Source of the DNA: Streptomyces sp. NBC_00239
Lineage (GTDB): Bacteria; Actinomycetota; Actinomycetes; Streptomycetales; Streptomycetaceae
Assembly (NCBI RefSeq): GCF_036194065.1
Contig: NZ_CP108095.1
Coordinates: 1,116,001 to 1,180,000, forward strand
DNA length: 64,000 nucleotides
Direction: 5' to 3'
Position numbers and translations under genes: made by a program
Shown here: piece after piece, positions 33,324 through 41,196 of the stretch
Layout of the letters: each line of letters starts with the position of its first letter
How positions within the stretch are numbered: position 1 is the first letter of the stretch
Notes under the pieces: generated by a model
What the model saw: only the letters and a program-made list of their open reading frames with translations
Told to the model about the DNA's origin: nothing
The model's database searches: none

Positions 33324-34559
33324 TCAGCTGCCGACGGCGGCGGGGCGGCGCCGTCCGGTGAACACGAGGTGCCGGGCCAGTGCCAGGCCGCCGAGCGTCG
33401 CGATCAGTGCGCACACGCCGGGCCAGCCGAAGGCCCCGTACGCCTGCACCCCGCACCAGGAACCCGCGGCGCCACCGAGGAACGCGCAGACCATGTAGGC
33501 CGTGTTGCAGCGGCTGCGGGCCTCGGGGCGCAGCGCGAAGATCCGTACCTGGTTGGCGATCATGCCGGACTGCATCGCCACGTCGAGCAGAAGCGAGCCC
33601 ACGGCCAGCGCGGTCAGGCCGGCCGGGCCGCCCAGCGTGCCGAGGCTCAGGACGCCGGCGGCGGCGAGGACCGTGAGCATGCAGACCAGGTTGACGCGGT
33701 CGGGGCCGTACCGGTCGACGAGCCGGCCGGTGGCCGGAGTGCACAGCATGGTCCCGGCGTTGACCAGCGCGAGCACCCCTACGGCGGCCGCGCCGAGCCC
33801 GTACGTACGGCTGGTCAGCAGCAGCGCGACGCCGGTCCACAGCGCGCAGAACGAGCCGAAGACCGCCGTCTGGTAGAAGGACGACCGGCGCAGCTCGGGT
33901 TCGGTGCGCAGCAGGCGCAGGGGCGCGGCGAGGAGTTCGCGGTAGCGCTCGCGGGAGGGCGGGGTGGTCCGGGGCAGGGCGCGGGCCAGCACCACGGCCA
34001 TGATCAGGGCGGCTGCCGCGGCGCCCAGGTAGGGGGCCCGCCAGCCCAGCCACCCGGCGGCGCTGCCGCCCAGCGCGCGGGAGAGCAGCATGCCGCCGAT
34101 CGATCCGCTGAGGAGGGTGCCGGTGACGGCGCCGCGGCGGTCTTCGGAGACCATGCCGGCGGCCATCGGGCCGGCGATGGGGGCGATGACGGTGGTGACG
34201 CCGATGAGGACACCGGCGGCGAGGAGCGGCGGCAGCGCGGGCGCGGCGCTCGCGGCGAGCAGTCCGGCCGCGGTGAGGCACAGCAGGGTGACGATCAGCG
34301 GCCGGTGCGGAATCCGGTCGCCGAGGGGTACGAGCAGGTAGATCCCGGTGGCGTAGCCGAACTGGGCGGCGGTGACGACCAGGGCGGCCGTGCCGGGTGC
34401 CACGTCGAACCCGGTGGCGATCAGCGGGCTGAGGGCCTGCGGGAAGTAGAGGTTGCCGACGGCCACGCCGCAGGCGATGGCGAGGAGCAGGACCGTGCGG
34501 GTGCCGAGGCCCTGGTCCGGGGTGGGAGCGGCGACCGCCCGAGGGGCGCTCACCGGCAC
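33324..34559 (-). CDS. MFS transporter, DHA1-like
   Basis: A 411-residue polytopic membrane protein with about 12 hydrophobic helices. The motif in the loop between helices 2 and 3 is GDRIPHRPLIVTLL, the MFS motif A variant; other loops carry Arg/Asp pairs (LVDRYGPDRVNLVC). It belongs to the 12-helix drug-resistance transporters (YdhP/AraJ-like); substrate unknown. The GTG start at 34559 lacks a strong ribosome site; GTG 34553 is possible. Transcribed away from the ECF sigma gene at 34903. Confidence 0.88.
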   Translation of the reverse strand: MPVSAPRAVAAPTPDQGLGTRTVLLLAIACGVAVGNLYFPQALSPLIATGFDVAPGTAALVVTAAQFGYATGIYLLVPLGDRIPHRPLIVTLLCLTAAGLLAASAAPALPPLLAAGVLIGVTTVIAPIAGPMAAGMVSEDRRGAVTGTLLSGSIGGMLLSRALGGSAAGWLGWRAPYLGAAAAALIMAVVLARALPRTTPPSRERYRELLAAPLRLLRTEPELRRSSFYQTAVFGSFCALWTGVALLLTSRTYGLGAAAVGVLALVNAGTMLCTPATGRLVDRYGPDRVNLVCMLTVLAAAGVLSLGTLGGPAGLTALAVGSLLLDVAMQSGMIANQVRIFALRPEARSRCNTAYMVCAFLGGAAGSWCGVQAYGAFGWPGVCALIATLGGLALARHLVFTGRRRPAAVGS

Positions 34560-34776
34560 GGCCCGGACGCCACCGGACGCGTTCGTATGATCATCACCGC
34601 CTCACGATGGCGGCATCACGGCAGGTCCGCAAGATGTTTCGCCGCCGGGTGGCGGCGCGGGCGCCCGCCGCGTCTGCCGCGTCCGCCGAAGCCTCGACTG
34701 AACACTCCCGGGCCACGCCGCCTGCATCGCCGCCCGTCCCGCCCGTCCCGCCTGTCCCGCCTCGCCCCCCTTGTCC

Positions 34777-34840
34777 GGCTGCGCGGCTGCGCGGCTGCGC
34801 GGCTGCCCGGCTGCCCGGCTGCCCGGCTGCCCGGCTGCGG
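34777..34840. repeat. Eight 8-bp tandem repeats GGCTGCSC
   Basis: Three GGCTGCGC units (34777-34800), four GGCTGCCC units (34801-34832) and a final GGCTGCGG (34833-34840) run without gaps, 62 bp before the sigma-factor start, in the divergent promoter region. Confidence 0.9.
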
Positions 34841-34902
34841 CCGAAAACGGTGCGGAAACGCTGCAAGTTGTTCCTCTCCCCCGTGGTCGCGACGCTCGGG
34901 TC

Positions 34903-35493
34903 ATGGAACAGATCGACGCCCGGGGCCTGCCGCAGGAGCGTGTCGCCGCCGGGTTCGTCGCCGGGGAGGCCGCCTGCACGGCCGAGGTGTACCGGCGCTG
35001 GGGGCCGTTCGTGCAGGCGCTCGCCCGGCGGGCGCTCGGTGACGACCGCGACGCCGAGGACGTGGTGCAGCTGGTGTTCCTGGCCGCCTGGTCCCACCGC
35101 CACCGGTACCGGCCCGGCCCCGGCGGGCTCGGCGCGTGGCTGACCGGGATCACCCGCCACAAGGTCGCGGACGTGCTGGCCGCGCGCGCCCGGCAGCAGC
35201 GCCTGGCAGCGGCCGAGGCCGCCCGGCTCGCCGTGACGGCGCCGGCCCCGGCCGGCCTGCCGGGGCCCGAGCGGACCTTGTCCCGCCTGGTACTGCTGGG
35301 CGAGCTGGCCCGGCTGCCGTCGGCCCAGCAGCAGGTGCTGCGGCTCGCCTTCTACGCCGATCTCTCCCAGAGCGAGATCGCCGCCCGCACCGGTCTGCCG
35401 CTGGGCACGGTCAAGAGCCGGATGCGCCGCGCCCTGCTGGTGCTCCGCGACGCCCTGGCTCCGGCGGAGCCCGCCGCATCAGCTCCTCGATGA
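34903..35493 (+). CDS. ECF-type sigma-70 factor
   Basis: A 196-residue protein. Region 2 covers about residues 20-85 (EVYRRWGPFVQALARRALGDDRDAEDVVQLVFLAAWSHRHRYRP ... GAWLTGITRHKVAD) and region 4 about 125-180 (LARLPSAQQQVLRLAFYADLSQSEIAARTGLPLGTVKSRMRRALLVLRDAL). It directs RNA polymerase to a specific promoter set. No anti-sigma gene follows; instead it converges with and overlaps by 83 nt the MerR-cobalamin gene. In Streptomyces light-responsive loci an ECF factor (LitS) is paired with a B12-binding MerR protein (LitR), so this pair probably works the same way. Confidence 0.92.
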   Translation: MEQIDARGLPQERVAAGFVAGEAACTAEVYRRWGPFVQALARRALGDDRDAEDVVQLVFLAAWSHRHRYRPGPGGLGAWLTGITRHKVADVLAARARQQRLAAAEAARLAVTAPAPAGLPGPERTLSRLVLLGELARLPSAQQQVLRLAFYADLSQSEIAARTGLPLGTVKSRMRRALLVLRDALAPAEPAASAPR

Positions 35494-36502
35494 CGGCCAG
35501 CCCCGAGCGCAGCCCGTGCAGCCGGGGCCCGTACGCCGCTGTCGTGCCGCCCGGTCCCCACCCCGGCCCGGCCGGCAGCAGCACCGGTCGGCTGCGCGCC
35601 CCCGCCGGCCCCCATTCGATGCCCGCGACCGCTCGGGCGAGGGCGCGGTCGGCCGTGGTCCGGCTCTGCGCCCACAGCACCACCGCCCGCGGGCCGGTCC
35701 GCCGGACCGCGTCGTGCAGCGCGGCGGAGGGCAGCGCCGCGCCGAACATCCGTACCGGCAGGCCGCGTTCGACGAGGGCGGCGGTCAGCGCCTCCATCGG
35801 CAGGCTGTGCTGCTCCCCGGGAGTGCAGGCCAGCACCACGGGCGGGGCGGATCCTCCGGCCGGGCCGGACGGCCGCGCCGGGGCGGGACGGGCCCGGTGC
35901 AGGGTGCCGGACACGTGCCAGGACAGCAGGTGCTCGACCTCCACGTAACGCTCCCCCGCGGAGGCCCACTTGCGGCCCACCGCGTGCAGCGTCGGCACGA
36001 TCACCTCCTCCCAGGCCGTGACGAGCCCGTGCGTGTCCACGGCCTCGTCCAGCAGGTCCTGCACCGCGGTGGCGTCCAGCCGGACGGCCGCCCGGGCCAG
36101 CCCGCGGCACTCCTGGCGCACCTCGCCCAGCGGCAGCGCGTGCCGCCCGCCCGGCGGGCGGGACGCAGGCAAGGGCGGGGCGACGCTCTCCCCGGACTCC
36201 GCGCCCGGGCCCCGGCCCCGGCCCGCCGGCGGTCCGGCCAGCGCCACCCGGGCCGCCTCGGCCGGTGGTACGCCCTGTGCGGTCAGGGCGCACATCGCCT
36301 CCAGCCGGGCGATGTCCTGCGGGGTCCAGCGCCGGTGCCGGCCGTCCTCGCGGCGGGCCGGGCCGATCGCGTAACGGCGTTCCCACGACCGCAGCGTGGT
36401 GGGCGAGACGCCGAGCCGCCGCGCGACCGCGCCGGTGCTCAGCGCGGCCGCCGGGGCCGCGGCGGCCGGGCTGTCGGGGCCTTCGCGGTCCGGGCGCTCC
36501 AC
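35411..36502 (-). CDS. MerR family regulator with cobalamin-binding domain (LitR/CarH-like)
   Basis: A 363-residue protein with GTG start at 36502. Residues 20-87 are the MerR HTH (LSTGAVARRLGVSPTTLRSWERRYAIGPARREDGRHRRWTPQDIARLEAM). After a Pro/Gly linker a four-helix module (about 123-205) has Trp179 and Glu190-His191 (RKWASAGERYVEVEHLLSW), positions used by CarH to cap adenosylcobalamin. The B12-binding Rossmann part has Glu230-Gln-His232 (CTPGEQHSLPMEAL), matching the ExHxxG motif with its axial His; the Gly is replaced by Pro. Such proteins are dark repressors released by light cleaving adenosylcobalamin. A photolyase follows downstream of it on the same strand direction. The 3' end overlaps the ECF sigma gene. 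Confidence 0.85.
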   Translation of the reverse strand: MERPDREGPDSPAAAAPAAALSTGAVARRLGVSPTTLRSWERRYAIGPARREDGRHRRWTPQDIARLEAMCALTAQGVPPAEAARVALAGPPAGRGRGPGAESGESVAPPLPASRPPGGRHALPLGEVRQECRGLARAAVRLDATAVQDLLDEAVDTHGLVTAWEEVIVPTLHAVGRKWASAGERYVEVEHLLSWHVSGTLHRARPAPARPSGPAGGSAPPVVLACTPGEQHSLPMEALTAALVERGLPVRMFGAALPSAALHDAVRRTGPRAVVLWAQSRTTADRALARAVAGIEWGPAGARSRPVLLPAGPGWGPGGTTAAYGPRLHGLRSGLAVIEELMRRAPPEPGRRGAPAGRGASGS

Positions 36503-36597
36503 ATGCCCACGATACGGCGGACGGCGCCGCCCGCCCGGCTCTCCCGCGCCGCTCGTCCGGGCCACTCTCCCGGGCCGCTCCCCGGGCCCGTACGCCG

Positions 36598-37974
36598 TCA
36601 CTCGGTGCCGCGTGCCTGCCGGAACCGGTGGAGGGCCTCCGTGAGGTCCACGATCGGCTCCGGGTAGGCGTAGCGGGCCCGCTCCGCGGCGGTCAGCCGC
36701 CACGGCTCGTGGACCAAGGGGGCGGCGAGTCCGGCCAGTTCGGGTACCCAGCGGTGTACGTAGCGGCCGTCCGGGTCGTAACGAAGGGCCTGGCGTACGG
36801 GGTTGAGCACCCGGTTCGGGCGGGTGTCGGTGCCGGTGCCGGCCACCCACTGCCAGTTCAGCTGGTTGTTGGCGACGTCCCCGTCGACGAGCAGGTCGAG
36901 GAAGTGGCGTGCGCCCGCCCGCCAGTCCACGTACAGGGTCTTGGTCAGGAAGCTCGCGGCCAGCAGGCGCCCGCGGTTGTGCATCCACCCCTCGTGGCGC
37001 AGTTGGCGCATCGCCGCGTCGACCACGGGGTACCCGGTGCGCCCGTCCGCCCAGGCCCCGAGGTCCTCCTCCGCGTCGCGCCCGGTGCGCCAGCGGTCGT
37101 GCCGGTCGCGGTAGTCGTGTCCGGCGGCGGCCGGCCGGGCGGCCAGCAGCTGGTGGTGGAAGTCCCGCCAGCACAGCTGCCGTACGAAGGCCTCGGCGCC
37201 CGGGCTGCCCGCGGCCCGGGCGCGCCGCACGGCCTCGGCGGCCGAGACGGTCCCGAAGTGCAGGTGCGGGGAGAGCCGGGAGGTGGCGTCCGCGGCGAGG
37301 TCGTCGTGGGTGTCCTGGTACGCGTGGACGCCGTCGCGCAGCCAGTCCGTCAGGAGCCGGCGGCCCTCGCGTTCGCCGCCGCGGGCCAGCCCGGGCGACA
37401 CCCCGGACACCGCGCCGCGGTCCGGCAGGGGTTCCGAACCGAGGCCCTCGGGCACCTCCAGCGCGCGCGGCGCGGCCGCCTGCGGGCGGGGCGCCAGGGC
37501 GGACCAGCGGCGCAGGTAGGGGGTGAACAGCGCGAAGTGGTCGGCGCCGCTGGTCGGCAGTACGGCGCCGGGCGCGGCCGCGGTCACCACCGCGTCGTGG
37601 ACGTAGAGCCGGCGCCCCTCGCTCTCCAGCGCGCTGCGCAGCCGCTCCTCGCGCGCCTGGGCGTAAGCGCTCACCCCGGCGGCCATGTGCACCTCGTCGG
37701 CGTCGGCCTCCTGGACGAGCGCGCACACCTCTGCCACCGGGTCCCCGGACCTGATGACGAGCCGGCCGCCACGCTCGCGCAGCGCCCGGTCGAGGTCGGC
37801 GAGGCAGTCGGCGAGGAAGGCGGTGCGGTTGGGCGCGGCGAAGCCGGCGGCGGTGATCGCCCGGTCGCGGACGAAGAGGGGCACCACCTGCCGTGCGGCG
37901 GACAGCGCGGCGCGCAGCGGCGGATGGTCGTGCAGGCGCAGGTCGGAGGTGTACAGGACGACCGCGACGTTCAT
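36598..37974 (-). CDS. phr: Cryptochrome/deoxyribodipyrimidine photolyase
   Basis: A 458-residue class I photolyase that repairs UV cyclobutane pyrimidine dimers with blue light. Residues 1-130 are the alpha/beta antenna domain (VAVVLYTSDLRLHDHPPLRAAL); the FAD domain carries HLHFGTVSA, FVRQLCWRDFHHQLL, TGYPVVDAAMRQLRHEGWMHNRGRLLAASFLTKTL and DGDVANNQLNWQWVAGTGTD, all catalytic-region hallmarks. ATG 37974 lies 26 nt after the stop of the SDR gene, so both form one operon. Together with the LitR-like regulator it forms a light-response cluster. Confidence 0.96.
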   Translation of the reverse strand: MNVAVVLYTSDLRLHDHPPLRAALSAARQVVPLFVRDRAITAAGFAAPNRTAFLADCLADLDRALRERGGRLVIRSGDPVAEVCALVQEADADEVHMAAGVSAYAQAREERLRSALESEGRRLYVHDAVVTAAAPGAVLPTSGADHFALFTPYLRRWSALAPRPQAAAPRALEVPEGLGSEPLPDRGAVSGVSPGLARGGEREGRRLLTDWLRDGVHAYQDTHDDLAADATSRLSPHLHFGTVSAAEAVRRARAAGSPGAEAFVRQLCWRDFHHQLLAARPAAAGHDYRDRHDRWRTGRDAEEDLGAWADGRTGYPVVDAAMRQLRHEGWMHNRGRLLAASFLTKTLYVDWRAGARHFLDLLVDGDVANNQLNWQWVAGTGTDTRPNRVLNPVRQALRYDPDGRYVHRWVPELAGLAAPLVHEPWRLTAAERARYAYPEPIVDLTEALHRFRQARGTE

Positions 37975-38000
37975 GGGACGGCTCCGGGACGGGTCGGGTT

Positions 38001-39692
38001 TCAGGATCGGGGCTCGGACGCTCGGTGGGCGCTGCTCTCGTCCTGTCCTTCGGCCGGCGGGGCCGGTTCGGATCCGTCGCGGCTCTCCTGGAGCCGGGTG
38101 GCGCTGAGCGTGATGTTGCGGGCCATGCTCCCGAACACGGCCGCGTGGAAGGGCGACACGCTCCACCAGTACAGGTGCCCCAGCAGCCCCCGCGGGTGAA
38201 AGAGCGCCCGCTGCCGGTAGCGCGCCGTGGTGGCGGGGGCGGCGGGAACGGGGCCGCCGGGGGCGGCGGGGCCGGTCGGCGCGGGGGCGGCGGACGCTGC
38301 CGGACCGGCGGCCGCCGGGGCGCCGTCGGCCGCCGGGACGGGCTCGACGTACATCTCCAGCCAGGCCAGGCCGGGCAGCCGCATCTCGGCGCGCAGGCGC
38401 AGCAGCCGTCCCGGTTCGATCTCCTCGACGCGCCAGAAGTCGAGGGAGTCCCCGACCCGCAGCCGGGCGGCGTCGCGGCGGCCGCGGCGGATGCCGACCC
38501 CGCCCATCAGCCGGTCCAGGCTGCCCCGCGCCGCCCAGGCGAGCGGGAAGGAGTACCAGCCGTGCTCCCCGCCGATGCCCTCGATGACCTCCCACAGGGC
38601 TTGCGGTGAGGCCTCGGCGGTGCGCTCGCGCTCGTCGGTGTACAGGCTGCCGCCCGCCCAGTCCGGGTCGGTGGGCAGCGGGTCGCTGGGCGCGCCCGGC
38701 AGGCCGGCGGAGGACCAGCGGGTGGTCACCTTGGCTTCCCGGACCCGCTGGAGGGCGAGGGAGAGCGCCCGGTCGAAGCCGAGGGGCGCGCCGGGCGGAT
38801 CGGGTACGTACCGGGCGATGTCGTGCTCGTCGCAGACGACCTCGTGGCGCAGCGATTCCGTGAGGGGGCGGGCGAGGGCCCTGGGCACCGGGGTGACCAG
38901 GCCGATCCAGTGGCTGGACAGCCGCGGGGTGAGCATGGGGACGCGCAGGATGAAGCGGTGCGGCAGTCCGGCCACGGCGGCGTACCGGTGCATCATCTGC
39001 TCGTAGGTGAGCACGTCCGGCCCGCCGATGTCGAAGGCCCGGTTCACGTCGGCGGGCATCCGGGCGCTGCCCACGAGGTAGCGCAGTACGTCGCGGACGG
39101 CGATGGGCTGGATCCGGGTGCCGACCCAGCTGGGGGTCACCATGACGGGCAGGCGTTCGGTGAGGTAGCGCAGCATCTCGAAGGAGGCCGAGCCGGATCC
39201 GATGACGACGGCGGCGCGCAGCACGGTCGCGGGCACGTCCGCGGCGAGGAGGATCTCGCCGACCTCCGCCCGGGAGCGCAGGTGCGGGGAGAGGGTGCGG
39301 GGGTCCGTGCCGGCCGGGACGAGGCCGCCGAGGTAGACGATGCGGCGCACGCCGGCCCGGCGGGCCTGTTCGGCGAAGAGGCGGGCGGTCTCGCGGTCGC
39401 GTTCCTCGAAGCCGGGGCCGCCGGTGAGCGCGTGCACGAGGTAGTAGGCGACGTCGACGCCGTGCAGGGCGGTGGCGAGGGCGGCCGGGTCGCGGGCGTC
39501 GCCCGGTACGACCTCGGCCTGCCCGGCCCAGGGGTGGTCGCGCAGCCGTTCGGGTGAACGGGCCAGGCAGCGGACCCGGTGCCCGGCGGCCAGCAGCTCG
39601 GGCACGAGGCGGCCGCCGATGTACCCGGTCGCGCCAGTGACCAGGCACGTCAGCGCGTCGCCACGGGCGGGTGGGGTGCCGGGTTGGGTCAT
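38001..39692 (-). CDS. SDR-type NAD(P)-binding protein with DUF2867-like C-terminal domain
   Basis: A 563-residue protein. The N-terminal 300 residues are an atypical/extended SDR Rossmann fold: CLVTGATGYIGGRLVPELLAAGHRVRCLARSPERL with the GxxGxxG motif, YYLVHALTGG, and VLTYEQMMHRYAAVAG. From about residue 340 a SRPBCC-like DUF2867 domain follows (SPQALWEVIEGIGGEHGWYSFPLAWAARGSLDRLMGGVGIRRGRRD ... FWRVEEIEPGRLLRLRAEMRLPGLAWLEMYVEP), with a Pro/Ala-rich insert. The same two-domain protein is often next to photolyase genes; its reaction is unknown. First gene of the phr operon; the palindromic element copy lies upstream. Confidence 0.88.
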   Translation of the reverse strand: MTQPGTPPARGDALTCLVTGATGYIGGRLVPELLAAGHRVRCLARSPERLRDHPWAGQAEVVPGDARDPAALATALHGVDVAYYLVHALTGGPGFEERDRETARLFAEQARRAGVRRIVYLGGLVPAGTDPRTLSPHLRSRAEVGEILLAADVPATVLRAAVVIGSGSASFEMLRYLTERLPVMVTPSWVGTRIQPIAVRDVLRYLVGSARMPADVNRAFDIGGPDVLTYEQMMHRYAAVAGLPHRFILRVPMLTPRLSSHWIGLVTPVPRALARPLTESLRHEVVCDEHDIARYVPDPPGAPLGFDRALSLALQRVREAKVTTRWSSAGLPGAPSDPLPTDPDWAGGSLYTDERERTAEASPQALWEVIEGIGGEHGWYSFPLAWAARGSLDRLMGGVGIRRGRRDAARLRVGDSLDFWRVEEIEPGRLLRLRAEMRLPGLAWLEMYVEPVPAADGAPAAAGPAASAAPAPTGPAAPGGPVPAAPATTARYRQRALFHPRGLLGHLYWWSVSPFHAAVFGSMARNITLSATRLQESRDGSEPAPPAEGQDESSAHRASEPRS

Positions 39693-39979
39693 GGTTCGCT
39701 CCGCTCCGGGCGGCGCTGCGGCCGCCCCTGCCTCCCCTTCGTACGAAACAGCGCCTCCGGATGCGGCCACCTCCACTCCCGGCCTCGCCCCAGTGCCGCC
39801 GGCCCTACCGCCCTCCGCCCTCCTGCCCCGCCACGGAACCGGCCCCCTTCCTGACCGTACCGGCCACCGTGCAACCTTGCCGCCATCCCGGAGCCGCGCC
39901 GACGCCCTCCGGGCAACCCGCAGCCTTGTCGGCTGCCTCGGCGGCAAGGTCCAGCCTTGTCGGCGCTGCGTGCGGAAAT

Positions 39980-40005
39980 CCAGCCTCGCCGGCGTTTGAG
40001 GCGGG
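39980..40005. repeat. Fragment of the palindromic intergenic element
   Basis: A single arm CCAGCCTCGCCGGCGTTTGA plus a few bases matches the left arm of the 117-bp element, 70 bp from the full copy at 40049. The 39693-40048 gap otherwise holds no gene. Confidence 0.8.
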
Positions 40006-40048
40006 CCCCGGCTGCAACCGGCTGCGCCGACACAATGTGGCGCCACAT

Positions 40049-40164
40049 CCAGCCTCGCCGGCGTTTGAGGCGCGGGGTTTGGGGCGGAGCCCCAAGACTG
40101 CAACCCGGCTGGCGCCGGGCACCGGGCTCCGCCCGGACCCGCTCCTCAAACGCCGGAGGGGCTG
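40049..40164. repeat. Palindromic intergenic element, copy 3
   Basis: Left arm CCAGCCTCGCCGGCGTTTGA onward and right arm ending at 40164 pair as in copy 1, same orientation, about 116 bp. It sits just after the stop codon (40192) of the minus-strand gene that follows, in the position of a terminator. Confidence 0.88.
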
Positions 40165-40191
40165 AGGGTGCGCGGGGTCGCCCCGGGCCGG

Positions 40192-40902
40192 TCACCCCCG
40201 CTTGCGGGTACGGGAGCGGCGCAGGAGCAGCCCACCCGCGGCACCGACGACGGCGGCGCCCGCCACACCCAGCGTGGTGAACCAGGCCGCTCCGGACCCC
40301 GACCCGGAAGATCCGGTTGCCGTGGGCGAGGGAGTGGCCGGCCGCGCGGCGACCCCGGCCGCGATCGCCGTCGCGGCCGCCGCGGGCGAAGCCCCGGCAC
40401 CGCCCGACACGCCGGGCTTGGCGACGGCGCCGCCCCGCCCCGCGCCCGCCCCCGGCCCCGGCCCACCGGACTTCGCACCCCGAACCGGCTCGCCAGACTC
40501 CCCGGCCGCGCTCGCCGGCACCGGCACCGGCGCCGTCACGTCCAGGACGCGCTCGCCGCGTCCCAGCCCGGGGAATCCCGCCTCGACGGTGACCCGCCAC
40601 CGTCCGGCCGGCAGCGTCTCGGCGGTGGTCCAGCCGGACGGGGTGCCCGGTACGCGGACGAGCCGCCACGGGCCCGCCGTCCGGGCGCCGTCGCCACTGA
40701 CCGCGTTGACCGTGGCGGCGACCCGCTCGGTCACCGGGTCCCCGTCGTTCTCCCAGACGACCTCGGTGGTGACGTGCCCCTGCCGATGTCCGGTGACGGT
40801 CACCTTGAGGGTGTCGCCGTGGGCGCCCGCGGTGCCGGGTGCGGCGAGCAGCACGGCGCCGGACAGGACGGTCAGGGCCAGGGCGGTGTTCCTACGGTTC
40901 AT
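40192..40902 (-). CDS. Secreted, membrane-anchored protein
   Basis: A 236-residue protein; ATG 40902 follows CGGAG. Residues 1-30 are a signal peptide (cleavage after AGA). The mature domain (HGDTLKVTVTGHRQGHVTTEVVWENDGDPVTERVAATVNAVSGDG ... LPAGRWRVTVEAGFPGLGRGERVLDV) is a beta-sandwich beginning with His, as in copper-resistance CopC/YobA-like and YtkA-like proteins where the N-terminal His binds copper, so copper binding is possible. An Ala/Gly/Pro-rich linker, a C-terminal transmembrane helix (FTTLGVAGAAVVGAAGGLLL) and a basic tail (RRSRTRKRG) anchor it; there is no LPxTG. A tandem repeat precedes it. Confidence 0.72.
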   Translation of the reverse strand: MNRRNTALALTVLSGAVLLAAPGTAGAHGDTLKVTVTGHRQGHVTTEVVWENDGDPVTERVAATVNAVSGDGARTAGPWRLVRVPGTPSGWTTAETLPAGRWRVTVEAGFPGLGRGERVLDVTAPVPVPASAAGESGEPVRGAKSGGPGPGAGAGRGGAVAKPGVSGGAGASPAAAATAIAAGVAARPATPSPTATGSSGSGSGAAWFTTLGVAGAAVVGAAGGLLLRRSRTRKRG

Positions 40903-40952
40903 GGCGGTGCTCCGAGGGACGAAGGGACGGAGGGACGGGTGCGCGGCACGAG

Positions 40953-41034
40953 CGGTACGGCGCCGTACGAGCGGTACGGCGGTACGGCGGTACGGCGGTA
41001 CGGCGCGGTACGCGGTACCGCGGTACCGCCGTAC
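40953..41034. repeat. CGGTACGG-rich repeat tract with dyads
   Basis: Repeated CGGTACGG and ACGGCGGT units (8-bp period, with phase changes) fill 40953-41034. Because GTAC is itself palindromic and CCGTACCG and CGGTACGG alternate, the tract can form many overlapping hairpins. It lies immediately upstream of the gene starting at 40902. Confidence 0.75.
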
Positions 41035-41196
41035 GCGCGGCAGGACGAGCAGGAGGTGCATCAGGTACGCGCGAGCCGTACGACCGGCAGGCGGGTGACC
41101 TACCGGCGGCACGCGCGGCGGTACGGCGGGCAGGCGGGCCGCCCCCCGTGACGGCCCGCCTGCCCGGCGGGGTGACTGCCGGGGGCGAGACCCCGG

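Noticed and set aside
40192..40902. Sortase substrate
   Set aside because: It has a membrane helix and basic tail but no LPxTG-like motif.
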